Part shown: piece after piece, positions 12,360 through 22,720 of the stretch
How the letters are laid out: every line of letters starts with the position of its first letter
Numbering within the stretch: the stretch's first letter is position 1
Origin: Epiperipatus broadwayi
Taxonomy: Eukaryota; Onychophora; Udeonychophora; Euonychophora; Peripatidae
Length of the DNA stretch: 64,000 nucleotides
Assembly (NCBI GenBank): GCA_028023455.1
Contig: JAQFVV010000072.1
Coordinates: 1,822,501-1,886,500, forward strand
Direction of reading: 5' to 3'
Program-made: the position numbers and the translations under genes
Notes under the pieces: model-generated
Database searches by the model: none
What the model saw: only the letters and a program-made list of their open reading frames with translations
Told to the model about the DNA's origin: nothing

Positions 12360-12490
12360 CTTTTTCAGGTGTTGCTGGCCTGCCCAGTGACAGTACTAGC
12401 ATCAGATTCGACCCTGGGCCCTTAGATTCTTGATTTTTGAATTTTAGGATAACACTCTAACCAACTGAACCATCCTGCCAAAGGCAACAG
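12360..12490 (-). repeat. tRNA-like (SINE-like) module, left arm copy
   Basis: On the minus strand GGATGGTTCAGTTGGTTAG resembles an RNA polymerase III A box region, and a diverged B box (AGGGTCGAATCTG) follows ~50 nt later. The tail CCAGCAACACCTGA leads into an AT-rich hairpin. It lies downstream of the GIY-YIG region in the same insertion, so it may be part of the Penelope-like element or a SINE mobilised with it. Confidence 0.55.
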
Positions 12491-12580
12491 TCTGTAATAA
12501 TTTCATACACTTATCTATGAGGTTCCTCCTGATTTCTCCATTTCTTCCTAAGAGCAAAGTTGATTAGTGGTTTCCATACA

Positions 12581-13290
12581 TTATATAATGACACTGGGTT
12601 GGCTTATGGGATTTTTTGTCATTATCATGTGAGCAGGTTCTTTAAATTTTCTTCTTTGTACCTTTTCTTCTCTATCCAATATTTTTGTATTTTCCCAATT
12701 GAACATGTGTTCATTGGCACATACATGTTCTGCTACCTTAGACATATCTGTTTTCTCTCTTCTAATCATCAGTTTGGGTTCTTGCAAGCACTTTTCAATG
12801 GGACAACTGGTCTCATCAAAATGTTCTTTCACATTCACATAGTATTTCATAAATGCAGTTTTTTCTTTTCATCATATCAAGTTTAGGCTTTGTAGATGTT
12901 AGAATTCCTCATAGGGTGGTATGGGCTCTGGAAAGCTGCTCTGATGTTATACTATTTGTAGATTTTCCATTATTTGACTATTTTTGTAATGTATGAGAAT
13001 ACACTACAGCACCAATAATTGTCTTTTCTCTTGATGGTTCTTTTTGTCTATTTAAAGTTTTCTTAGTATCAGCTGATGGATAACCATTTTTCATAAGAGT
13101 TACTTCTATATAGATCTTTTCTCAAATCCCTGGTTTCTCAACAAACTTCTTTTGCTCTGCTCCATCGTGATAGTATAACTCCATGTTTTGTATTTCTGGT
13201 ATGATTGGATGTATAGGCTAGGTATTTTCCTGTATGTGTAGGTTTTTGGTAAACTGTAGTTTTGATTTTGCCATGAGGGAGCTAACATCT
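12581..13290 (-). pseudogene. Penelope-like RT C-terminus and GIY-YIG endonuclease, degenerate
   Basis: Reading the minus strand from 13290 down, frame-shifted pieces follow the Penelope order. A region after the RT core shows KNLHIQENT, then NGYPSADTKKTLN, then a linker. Next comes CIYEILCECERTF, which aligns with the Y-I-C-CG-YIG start of the GIY-YIG domain. KVAEHVCANEHMFNW and the K-R-K-I/F-E-A tail follow. The second GIY motif is destroyed by mutation and several stops are present. The RT catalytic motifs are not in the window, so this is a 5'-truncated copy. Confidence 0.75.
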
Positions 13291-13610
13291 ACAAAGCCTA
13301 AACTTGAAATGATGAAAAAAATGCATTTATGAAATACCATGTGAATGTGGAAGAACATATATTGGTGAGACCAGTCATCCCATGAGAAGCGCTTGTAAGA
13401 ACACAAACTGATAATTAGAAAAAAAAAACAGATGGAACTAAGGTAGCAGAACATGTATGTGCCAATGAACATATGTTCAATTGGGAAAATACAAAAATAT
13501 TGGATAGAGAAAAAAAGGTACAAAGAAGAAAATTTAAAAAAGCTGCTCACATGACAATGGCAAGAAATCCCCAAAAGTCAACGCAATGTGAATATACTTA
13601 ATGTATGGAA
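13290..13610 (+). pseudogene. Second, inverted copy of the GIY-YIG domain
   Basis: The plus strand encodes IYEIPCECGRTYIGETSHP (about 13325-13380). This preserves the CG-x-YIG-ET signature better than the minus-strand copy does. After a frameshift it reads KVAEHVCANEHMFNW and a basic tail. It forms the right arm of the foldback. Confidence 0.8.
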
Positions 13611-13689
13611 ACCACTAATCAACTTTGCTCTTAGGAAGAAGTGGAGAAATCAGGAGCAACCTTAGATAAGTATATGAAATTATTACAGA

Positions 13690-13820
13690 CTGTTGCCTTT
13701 GGTAGGATGGTTCAGTTGGTTAGTGTTACCGTAAAATTCAAAAATCAAGAATCTAAGGACCCAGGTTCGAATCTGATGTCAGTACTGTCATTGGGCAGGC
13801 CAGCAACACCTAAAGAAGAG
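13690..13820 (+). repeat. tRNA-like (SINE-like) module, right arm copy
   Basis: GGATGGTTCAGTTGGTTAG (A box-like) and GGTTCGAATCTG (near-consensus B box) are about 50 nt apart. CCAGCAACACCTAAAGAAG follows. It is the inverted partner of the module at 12360-12490. A short ORF across it is accidental. Confidence 0.6.
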
Positions 13821-14029
13821 GGGAGACTAATACTTCTCAAAACATTGTGCATATACTAATCTGTTTGATGTGCTATTACTAAAGGTTGAATGTATTTGGA
13901 ATATTTAAATAAAAGTTAAATTTTTCTAAAGACATTCAATATATATATATATATTAGATGATGGAAATAGTCCCAATATAAAAATACAACTAGAACACCA
14001 TCATCATAAATCTTCAGGAAAACACATAC

Positions 14030-14690
14030 TTCTGCTTTGTTTCACAATTATAATATCCACTTCAAAAACACAATCTAAATCATAAATGATAAATATTTAT
14101 TATGATTATTTCAATTATTGCATAATAATACATTCTAATAAAAAGGCTTGAAAGGACATTTTATAATATTACATCAATTTAATTTTAATAGAAGTGAAAT
14201 ATACTTTTAAAATTAGTATTGAAAATCGATAAGGAGTATAATTATTGATGCATTATTCATATTTAATATTTGAATTATAATAATCATGATGTATATTTTG
14301 TTTAATAAAATTATTATTGTTATCATTTACCATGACATCCTTGATCTCTAAATTTTATTTAGTTTTTTATTTTTATTTTGGAGTTAAAGCAAAATCTGTG
14401 AGTGATGGGTATTGCATTTGGGTTTGTTACATCTATCCATTGTGTTACTCTTATTTTAATATGCTAATATAAAACATTATAATATTAATATCTTGTATAT
14501 GCACATTAACTACAAGCCGTAAAGTCACTGTAATTGGATTAGCAAGTGTCATCTATACATTTGTACATAAAATATCTAGCTTGCACAGTACTCATCATTA
14601 TCAAATTATAAATGTTTGCAGGTTCAACATATACGATCTTGATGCCATGCCACATTTCCACGCCGTAGGTATTATATTATCATTTATTTA
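14030..14690 (+). repeat. Segmental duplication, copy A (right part)
   Basis: Collinear with 40960-41400 and 42210-42440. Shared anchors include ATGGATATTGCATTTG/ATGGGTATTGCATTTG, GTTTGTTACATCTA, AAAATATCTAGCTTGCA and ATAAATGTTTGCA. Copy B is split at this level by the F1 insertion, which copy A lacks. Confidence 0.8.
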
Positions 14691-14762
14691 TTTATTTTGT
14701 AATGTGCAAATTAATGTTATTTACATATAAAGAACATTATAACAGAACAAAAATTAAATAAA

Positions 14763-14855
14763 CGGGGTATACTTTCGATGCGTAAGCTCCAAATGCCATA
14801 ATCACAGTAAGCAACCATGACCAAGACGCTTACACGTTGAAAGTATACTCAGTCT
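14763..14855. repeat. Short hairpin with ~20-bp arms
   Basis: GTATACTTTCGATGCGTAAG near 14768 pairs with CTTACACGTTGAAAGTATAC near 14830, with two mismatches and a ~43-nt loop. The loop is GC-richer than its surroundings. Function unknown. Confidence 0.6.
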
Positions 14856-14859
14856 AATT

Positions 14860-16565
14860 AATATTTTTTGTTCTCTATTATAGGTAATGGCAGAGTATCA
14901 AAATACTATATATACATACAGTATTTTGGTTTATTAGTAATCTCATATGACTTAATTTTCAGTATTCTATCATTCTGCTTTTTGACATACTACATTAATC
15001 TCACTTTAATTAATCTTACTTATTATATTCTTATTTTGAAAAGCTTCTATTTCAGAGAAGAACTGTTAACATGAAGTGTGTATTGTTTTCTACTTTTTTC
15101 CCCATCACTGTGAATTGTTTCAACTGTCTTAACAGTTGGTGTATAAAAAAAAAATTATATTTTATACCAAAATCATCTGACTCCAGGTATCCTTACTTCT
15201 TTATCAAATACAAGGCATCTTTTCAATCATTTAGGAATGTAAATAATAACAGTAAATAACTAAACTCTTTTGCTCACACAATATATGATAATGCAAAAGT
15301 AGCTCTCTCCTCTGGCCCCATCTATAATAAGTTTGAGCAATAGCATGCAATCCCTCGGGGGTTCATATAAAAATTGTGGGAGTCACAAGATTGATCAAAA
15401 TAGATAAAAATTACATGAAAATAAATTTGAATACAAGTTCAGTTTATATCTCAGCCCTGCTGTCAATTTTAATGCTCAACCTTCTTATGTACACCTGAGC
15501 AATAAATCAGTCGATTATTTATTAATTATATTAGGAATATTTTGATTATTCTTAACAATCATTTTCAGCCTGATATTAACAATAATTTAAATATACATAG
15601 TGTGATGGAATGGGAAAGAAGGGTTTGATCCAGGGAGACAAGATGTTATTAAATAAAATGTTAAAATAATGTTTAACATCCTAAAATATATAAGCAGAGC
15701 ATGAGAGAATGAGAACTCTGAGATCAGCCAGTTACTCCTCAGAGCAACTATGATTAACTATACATCAACCAGCATTATAAAAAGCAAGTAATACTCAAAA
15801 TAAATCATTCATCATCATGAATGATCAAAATACATCAACACAAGAAATCAACAGTCCAACTTGTGCCTGGATTTGAATAATACAAAATATAAATCAACCG
15901 TCAATCTGATGACTGGATTGGAAATGGGTCTTCTGTAGATCAGTCCAACTATTTAATTTTTGCCAGCTTGGATAATTATTTAAACATAATTTTGGATGCA
16001 CCACATAAGTGCTTATCCATCAGAATACATAATAATAAAAAAATCAGAAACAATAATGCTGGAACAATAAAACATGCTGATCATCATCAATGCTCTGGCC
16101 CCACTTAGTAACATTAATGGACTGGCCAACTATAAACTTCATTTCTAAGTATAGAAATAAATATATTAGAGTTTAGTGTGGAGATATTACCGTAAAATAT
16201 CTGATCATTACATATATAAACCACACACTTAATTATTTAATAGTTTCATTTCTAAGACTAAAATAAAATAAAATATAGTGCAGGGGCTTTGAAGAATATA
16301 ATCCACACACCAAGCCAAAACAATGACATACTGGCTGCACCTAAAGCACTAAATACATCCTATTTATATATTCATCCCGTGCTCGAATCTAGCTCAGAGA
16401 ACACAAACTATATTATTGTTATGTGGTCAAGAGAAGATGGCAACATATTCTAACAATATTTAGAACCACAGATAATTTTTAACAACTGAGTAAGTTTATT
16501 AGATAACAATTAAGAAAAGAAATGAAATTAAGGTCTCTAAGAATAAGGCTACACACATATAAGCT
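14860..16565. other. No recognisable gene
   Basis: ORFs at 14868-15259 are AT-rich accidental frames. Sequence at 15590-16140 is slightly more complex, with paired CTCTGGCCCCA blocks at 15311 and 16091, but no family was identified. Confidence 0.45.
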
Positions 16566-16569
16566 TTCT

Positions 16570-17700
16570 GATTTTGATTACTATACAAATTTCAAATTAT
16601 CACATTGTGATTTACATATATGTGATTAATATACAGTATTCAAGTTATTACATTGATTACATTACTTCTTAATAGGTTTCTATAAATGCATACATATATC
16701 CATACACATACGTGCGTTTTATAATATACAATGCAAACATTTCAAATGACATTCAATAATGACAAAAAATGATTAAATTTTACATATATGTCCTATTTGA
16801 CAAGCATTGACATATATATATACACTCAGACATATGTTTGAATCGTTATATAAAATACAATAAATGATTAAAATATTACATTTTAATGATATAGATATCT
16901 ATTAACATATATATGTGTTCATAGAAATTTATGAGGATGCTATTGTTTATACTACATATTCAATTTGACACAATAATAGTTATTAAAATGTACACTTTCA
17001 TAATTAAATTCTTTGTTGAAATTATAACATTCACATATTTTTATGGTAAGTTTTACTTTGAGCCACTAAACATCACATTATCACAGTTTCTTATGCTTGC
17101 TCATAACTGTTATTAAAACTATAACAAAAAATGATTTTAAATGTCTATTGGTTATTTATTGCTCTACAATTAGAAGCCTTCTGATTTTTATTAACATACA
17201 ATAAAAAAAATTCTCACATTTGTGATTCACAAAATCACTATAAAACAATTCAAATTATTACTATGGTTTACAATATTTCTTAATGGGTTCACATATATAT
17301 ATATATAATTTGCACAGATGTGCAATACATTAGTTTACAATGAATACATTTGAATTGTCAAAAAAATGATTAAAATGTACATATAAGTCCTATTTGACTC
17401 TCAATGATATTTATATGCACACAGACATATGATGTTGACACTCAATGATATTTATATGCACACAGACATATGATGTTGCACAATAATTTCTGAATATCTT
17501 TGAATCATTATATAAAATACAATAAATGATTAAAATACATTTTAATGATACAGATATCTATTAAATGTGTGTACATAGAAATGTATGTGCACGGTATCAG
17601 ATATCTATTAACATATATGTGTGTACATAGAAATGTATGTGCACGCTATACCACATATTCAATTTGACACAATAAAAAGTTATTAAAAATATATTTTTCA
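16570..17700. repeat. Tandem duplication (~600 bp) with nested short duplications
   Basis: Segments 16570-17010 and 17215-17690 share blocks in order: TTCAAATTAT, ACAATA(T)TTCTTAATGGGTT-like, TATATAAAATACAATAAATG, GATATCTATTAA and ATTCAATTTGACACAATAA. Inside the second copy there are two recent tandem duplications, ~40 bp at 17400-17478 and ~50 bp at 17549-17646. No coding function seen. Confidence 0.75.
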
Positions 17701-17839
17701 TATAAATGCATGCATGCATGTAACGTGTATAAATAAAATTATAGATGATATCAATTATTTATACTCTCATAAAAAGTTTTCTTTTCCATAAACAAATAAT
17801 GACAATTTTTTTTTGACCGCTGATAAAAGTTAAATCCTC

Positions 17840-18050
17840 CAGCAGGCCATCATCATCAATCCACTGCAGGATGGTCTCTCCACATTCAATCCATCTTCTC
17901 CGATCTTTAGCTTCTCTTCTCCATATCACTCCTGCATACTTTCTTATTTCATCCATCCTTCTCACATGTGGTCTCTTTCTGGGTCTTTTACAATCTCTTG
18001 GAATCCAGTTTAAGATTTCACTTGTCCAGCAGGTACATTTTATTATTTAA
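17840..18050 (-). pseudogene. Non-LTR retrotransposon ORF2 C-terminal fragment
   Basis: The minus strand reads a basic stretch (RDCKRPRKRPHVRRMDEIRK), then YAGVIWRREAKDRRRWIECG. This is the typical RP..RW.DDI...AG..W...A.DR..W end of jockey/RTE-like reverse transcriptases. Only the last ~65 residues remain. The rest of the element is absent, as in a 5'-truncated insertion. Confidence 0.65.
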
Positions 18051-18184
18051 TATTTTTTTGACAGATTACTCAAAAAAGATTTGTGTTTTCATCAGGTATC
18101 AACTTTCTTTTTCTTTTAAAGTACGTTCAGCCTTTAACTGACCATTGTTAATTAATTATAACGATTTCTAAATTAAATACAGTT

Positions 18185-18330
18185 CCTATGTTGTGGTGAC
18201 TCCCAACCTGTAATTTTGCTAGTGTTACTAATCGAAAATATGTGTTTTCCAATGGTTAGGCGACCCTTGTCGAAGGGTTGTTCGACTTTCAAAGGGGTCA
18301 CGATCCACAGGTCTAAGTTATTTTGTATTT
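18185..18330 (+). mobile_element. hAT-family terminal fragment (Charlie-like ends)
   Basis: GTGGTGACTCCCAACCTG opens the block. GTGTTTTCCAATGGTTAGG, GCGACCC, a GGGTTGTTCGAC hairpin, and GGGGTCACGATCCACAGGT follow. This is the well-known terminal region of ZBED5-type hAT (Charlie-like) transposons, whose ends read as GTGGGTCGCGACCCC-rich hairpins. It is either a solo end or a very short deletion derivative. Confidence 0.6.
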
Positions 18331-18639
18331 ATTTATATAGATATATAACTTCTAGATTAGCTGAAAGAAATCAAAAACCTCAATACCTAGCAGATTATTT
18401 CATTTATGTATAAAGTTAATAATAAAACAAGTATTTAAAAACGTTTATGATATACAAAAAAAAAAAAAATGTATATATTAAAATATGAAAAGTTTATGAA
18501 TGTTTGAGTTAAAAATGGCTACTTTTTTTTTTTTATTATGAGTGTTTGCAGTCAAAAAAATATTAGATATCAATAATTGTATAATTTGGACACTTTCAAA
18601 ACATTAGTCAAAAAATGTATATCCCCAAAGTTTAAGTGT

Positions 18640-18770
18640 TTCGCACTATAAACTGGAAGATTCTGGAGCTCAAGTTCCGGTAGGTCATAATCTAGCCCTA
18701 TTGCTTCCGATGCTCGAATTTCTTATGAATTTTCCAACAATAAACCATTCGGTTATTCTTTTATTTACAT
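18640..18770 (+). repeat. Possible tRNA-derived SINE remnant
   Basis: A B box-like GCTCAAGTTCCGG is followed by CGAATTTCTTATGAA. The same trailing block occurs at 21345-21365 after another B box-like sequence. The A box is not convincing. Confidence 0.25.
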
Positions 18771-18774
18771 ATAG

Positions 18775-19590
18775 TGCACAAACACCTTTAATATATTTTT
18801 GTTTCTTTTTATAGATATGATTGCAAACGTAAAATAAATATATAAAAAAAAGACACTATATTTAAATAATGTTATTTATTTTACATTTTATTTTTAACAG
18901 GAGCAAAAAAAATCCAATCAGATTTGAGATTGGGTGGAGCTGCTTCACATTATTAGTAGTAATTTTAAAACCAATAAAATTATTATAAAAATATTTCTGA
19001 ATCAAATTTTCAGGCACAGAAAATGCGGAAAAACAACAATACAAAAAAAAAAAAAAAATGCATAAAAATTAATATCCAAGCCCTACCTAAAATTACATAG
19101 AATGGCGATTCATAAATGCATTTACATATATTTTGCACAAATTTATTTAACAACTACACGTGATATACATATGTAGACAAGAAAATATTTCTGAATGTAA
19201 ATGATGTAGGACTCATTAAAATTTGACGCGTAGCTTTATAAGATGCTAAAATAAATTGTATTAAGAGACTGATCACCGATGATGATCAAATTTTATCATT
19301 TGCTCATAACGCTGTTCATTAGTTAGGCACCTTTACTTTGGTAAATAAATGTTAAATTAAAAGCCACATCTGGCTGCTAATTTATTAAATATTGTACATT
19401 GTTTTCTTATAAAATAGAAAATCATGTAACATTAGAATACTAGAAAAAGATAAATTTATACTAAAATTCTCTCACGATCATGGTTTCGCCTATTGACAAA
19501 TTGACTTTCACAAGTAAAACTCAAAAAAGATACAAACACATATATCAAATAATCTTCACACTTCCTTTTAAAATCATATAAATAAAGATA
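18775..19590. other. AT-rich stretch without recognisable gene
   Basis: Nothing supported. Several A/T homopolymers. Confidence 0.5.
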
Positions 19591-19594
19591 CAAT

Positions 19595-20170
19595 AAAGGA
19601 TAAATGGCCCCCAAGATGCATTTCGTACTGAACCAGCACTCATCAGTTGGCCTAAACCTCCATCTCTCATATATATATCAATATTACATGTGAAGTATTT
19701 ATCTATAGTAAATTGTTATATTTTGATTTACAAGTGTCAAATTCACCCCCCTCCCCACATCTTTGATATTATCCTCTACAGATAAATACCATAATGACTA
19801 TCAATAATCATGTATTAAACTAGAGATTATCTATAGCACAGATATAAAACTTTAAATCTCAGTTAACGATTAATATATATCTGTTTTTTTTTTTTTTTTT
19901 TATAACTTAAATACACAAGCATACGAAGTTATTCAAATTTCTCTTCGAAAAAAAAAATGAATAACTCCCATGTATGTGTGCATTTAATTTAAAAAAATCT
20001 CAGATACATTAATCTTTAACTAGGATTTAAACTTTTATATCTGTGCTAGAGATAATCTCTAGTTTAGTAAATGATTAGCGATAATCATTACTGTATTTAT
20101 CTAAAGTGGATAGTATCAAAGTTGTGGGTGGAGTTGGTTTAACACTTGTAAATCAAAATATAACATGAAC
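19595..20170. mobile_element. F2-related retrozyme insertion with large foldback
   Basis: The minus-strand part (19600-19680) carries a complete hammerhead. From 19718 to 19880 and from about 20020 to 20165 the sequence forms an inverted repeat. Its arms contain F2 unit blocks such as AGATAATCTCTAGTTTAG, ATCAAAGTTGTG and AACACTTGTAAATC. It is an F2 subfamily in head-to-head arrangement. Confidence 0.65.
19611..19650 (-). ncRNA. Hammerhead ribozyme, F2 family, intact core
   Basis: On the minus strand: CCAA (stem I), CTGATGA, stem II GTGCT/AGTAC around GGTTC, GAA, palindromic stem III ATGCAT, C as cleavage residue, TTGG (stem I). All invariant core residues are present. Type I topology with an extremely short stem III, which suggests it would act as a dimer. 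Confidence 0.75.
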
Positions 20171-20519
20171 ATATATATATACAAAACAGAACTACATATC
20201 CCATAAATCACTTCAAAACCTACCTACCTTTAATTTCAGAGGATATTTTCATGAGATTGATAGCCACAGATTAAGATTTATCATCTAAGTTTCTTTGAGT
20301 TTTCTTGTTAATTCTTTTTTTTCTTTTTCACAATAGTAACTTCTACGTTGTCAAATAATATTTTATGACCTGTATTCAGTTCATTAATATACAAAGCTGA
20401 ATTATAATATATAGGGTATATGAGCACAAACTTTCACATGACCCACCACTCTCCACTCTATCTCATAACACTGATACACTTGAACACATATATGTCGAAA
20501 AGATAAATAATCACACATA

Positions 20520-20565
20520 AATGTATTTCATGCTAAACCAGCAATCATCAGTTAGTTATTATATA
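20520..20565 (-). ncRNA. Hammerhead-like motif, F3 family, inverted head copy
   Basis: On the minus strand CTGATGA, stem II with TGCT/AGCA, and GAAA are intact. The cleavage side is altered (TACATTTATG instead of a paired stem III and TTGG). Probably impaired. Confidence 0.5.
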
Positions 20566-20829
20566 GTAGAGATGTCTATCCATCCCTTGTATATACATTA
20601 AATGGATTATGTCCTATACATGAGGGGTCAGATTGACGTTTGGTCAACATAGGTGTGACAAGAATCTTGGCCTCAGGGTGGCCTTTGAGCGTTCCATCAT
20701 CAGATTTTCAATTGGATGGACAGTTGAAGAGTTGGAGTGTGGAGTAGATTGAAGCCTGTTCATTAAAGTATGAGGATTGGCTATCTTAATATATATCTGA
20801 GCACTTATAGCAAATATGTGGGGAGATGG

Positions 20830-20890
20830 TAATCCGGACCAACTGATGATTGCTGGTTTAGCATGAAATATGTATATTGGTGATTATTTA
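20830..20890 (+). ncRNA. Hammerhead ribozyme, F3 family, intact core
   Basis: Stem I outer TAATC/GATTA and inner CCAA/TTGG flank CTGATGA (20843-20849). Stem II TGCT/AGCA encloses GGTTT, then GAA (20865-20867), stem III ATA-TG-TAT, and A at 20876 as the cleavage residue (UA before TTGG). All core positions fit the consensus, with H17 being A. Confidence 0.75.
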
Positions 20891-21244
20891 TCTTTTTCGA
20901 CATATATGTATTCAAGTGTATATCAGTGTTATGAGATAAAGTGGAGGGTCGTGTGAAAGTCTGTGCTCATATACCCTATATATTACATATATAGACACAG
21001 GTATATAATAAGCCTGTGTGTTTCAGTTATTATAAAGCTGAATTATGTAATTATTTTTCAACTCTAATCTTATAAATTTTAACTCTTTCATTAAGACTTA
21101 ATTTACTTTAACCTATGACACAATTTTAAGAATGCAATAGATATTACATTTTGACATTCTGGTTTTGGCAGCCAATTGCTAGAATCTTTGAAATCTTTGT
21201 TATACTAAACAAAACAATAAAAATAATTACATCAGTAATAACTG

Positions 21245-21370
21245 GTCTCCTTAATGATACCCTGCATGTTTTGGCATAGTTGGCAGAATCCGATTTGGAA
21301 TTGGGAGGTCTAAAGATCGATTCTGGTCTTCACAGGTTTGGCACTTGAATTTCTTATGAACTCCTGAGCT
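21245..21370 (+). repeat. Possible tRNA-derived SINE remnant
   Basis: GGCATAGTTGGCAGAATC is A box-like and GATCGATTCTGG B box-like about 40 nt apart. GAATTTCTTATGAA follows, as near 18720. Weak, but two copies share the tail. Confidence 0.3.
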
Positions 21371-22020
21371 ATAATGTCATATGACTCCTTAACATCAAAG
21401 CAAAGTTTGTCATGTATGAACTTTGCATTATTAATTCCAATTCATAAATTATTGGCAGATGGATAGGCTGCAATATATTGAATTTAAATAACAACCTCTC
21501 TTTGACTTGCTATCTAGATGTAATATGCCACAGCTAAACATGGCTATAGGTCTCCATGACATTCGCCACTGGAATTTAAATATGCTTTTATTGCTCCAAT
21601 TTTTAAAAACAATGGGAATAGATAAGATTGCAGTAATTATTGTGAAACATCATGATTATCCACTACAACAAAGGTACTTTCAAGAAATTTGTTGAACAGG
21701 TTGCTTCTAGTCATAGATGAATGATTATTAAAGACTCCATATGGTTTTAGAGAATCAAAAACCAATATATGCATGGTTTTATTATCAGGCAAATGCAAGA
21801 GAAGTGTCAGAAGCAAAGGAATGATTTATATATTTATGTCATTGATTTTGACAAGGCATTTATTTGAATCAATGTCACAAGTCTATGACATTGTTTGAAA
21901 TTACTTCCTTCTATGTGATGGAATGAGAGAATTTACTACAGGTGGAAAATTTGAAGCATTTGAAATGAAAATTAATGTTAAACCAAGCTAGTTTACTTTC
22001 TTCAACATTATTTTCAAGGT

Positions 22021-22720
22021 TACAACAATGGTGAATAATATTTCTGTGGTGTAATTTTATAAGGTAGGGACTGATTTCTATCCACATTTAACACCTTGTG
22101 GAGGGATGTAATGATAAACATATGACCAAAGACATAAAAAAGGTCTATGATCTCCAAGATGCACATTTCATGTTAAAAACAGCATTCATTAGTCGATCCA
22201 GACTTCAATCTCTTACATATATTTTTATCACTGTTCAGTAAATATAGTTTAAATGATGTGTCAAAGCTTATAAGTAGGTAGAAATCAGTCCCTAGCTTGC
22301 GTGAGATTGGATAATCTCAAGTCTAATGAATGACTAATAAAAATTATTAATATACTTTCATTGAGTGATTTGTGTCAAAGTTGTGAGGGCAGCACCATTG
22401 ACACTTATCAATTAAAATATAGTAATTTGCAATCTATATAAATGATAAAGATATGTGTAAGAGATTGAGGTCTGAGCCAACTGATGAATGCTGATTCAGC
22501 ATGAAATATGCATCTTGGAGGTCATAGACCTTTTTCACATACCTTTGGTTATGCATTTATGATTTACATCCCCCCACAATATATTAAAAATGGATAGAGA
22601 CCAGTCCCTATCTAGCGTGAGAAGGGTGTAGTGGAAATTATACTACAGAAATATTAGTCACTATTGGAATCTCACTTCTAATGCATAACTAATAAAAATT
22701 ATTAATATTATAACAATGGT
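22021..22720. mobile_element. F2 retrozyme insertion within the non-LTR element
   Basis: A 676-bp insertion (22033-22708) is flanked by TACAACAATGGT and TATAACAATGGT (11 of 12 identical), splitting the RT coding remnant. The first ~220 bp is an inverted F2 copy. After it come plus-strand tandem units, ending at CTAATAAAAATTATTAATAT. It has no coding capacity. Because the host element was already transcribed coding sequence at that point, the pre-insertion site is clear. Confidence 0.85.
22472..22520 (+). ncRNA. Hammerhead ribozyme, F2 family, intact core
   Basis: CCAA, CTGATGA (22481-22487), stem II ATGCT-GATTC-AGCAT (5 bp), GAA (22503-22505), stem III ATATGCAT, C at 22514 as cleavage residue, TTGG. 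Every invariant residue is present. The inverted head copy at about 22151-22190 (minus) has CTAATGA and is broken. Confidence 0.8.

Larger units (their letters stand above)
11935..14025 (-). mobile_element. Penelope-like retroelement insertion, foldback structure
   Basis: A ~2.1-kb insertion interrupts duplication copy A; copy B lacks it, which gives approximate boundaries. The minus strand carries a truncated Penelope-like reverse-transcriptase tail and GIY-YIG region, then a tRNA-like segment, then an F1-type hammerhead. The right-hand third (13287-14003) is a second copy of the same 3' part in opposite orientation, pairing with 12190-12900 to make a foldback with ~0.7-kb arms and a ~390-bp loop. 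Both copies have stops and frameshifts, so the element is dead. Penelope-like elements are known to carry hammerheads in their terminal repeats. Confidence 0.8.
20393..21046. mobile_element. F3 retrozyme insertion with exact 13-bp target duplication
   Basis: AAAGCTGAATTAT occurs at 20393-20405 and 21034-21046, exactly flanking a 628-bp insertion. The first ~160 bp is an inverted (minus) partial F3 copy and the remainder is a plus-strand copy of over 430 bp ending near 20995. Each copy has a hammerhead. No protein is encoded, so mobilisation must be by another element. Confidence 0.85.

Noticed and set aside
12560-12886. A 108-codon plus-strand ORF, and the similar one on the minus strand at 13218-13574.
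   Set aside because: They are antisense shadows of the two inverted GIY-YIG remnants, which explain the similarity of the two ORFs to each other.
13690-13820. Possible genuine tRNA gene, from the near-consensus B box.
   Set aside because: No acceptor stem or cloverleaf can be formed, and it is one arm of an inverted pair inside a retroelement, so it is called SINE-like instead.
15900-15945. CTGATGACTGGATTGGAAATGGGTC on the plus strand, which has CTGATGA and GAAA spaced like a hammerhead.
   Set aside because: Flanking bases do not pair as stem I and stem II would have a single pair. It belongs to no repeat family seen here.
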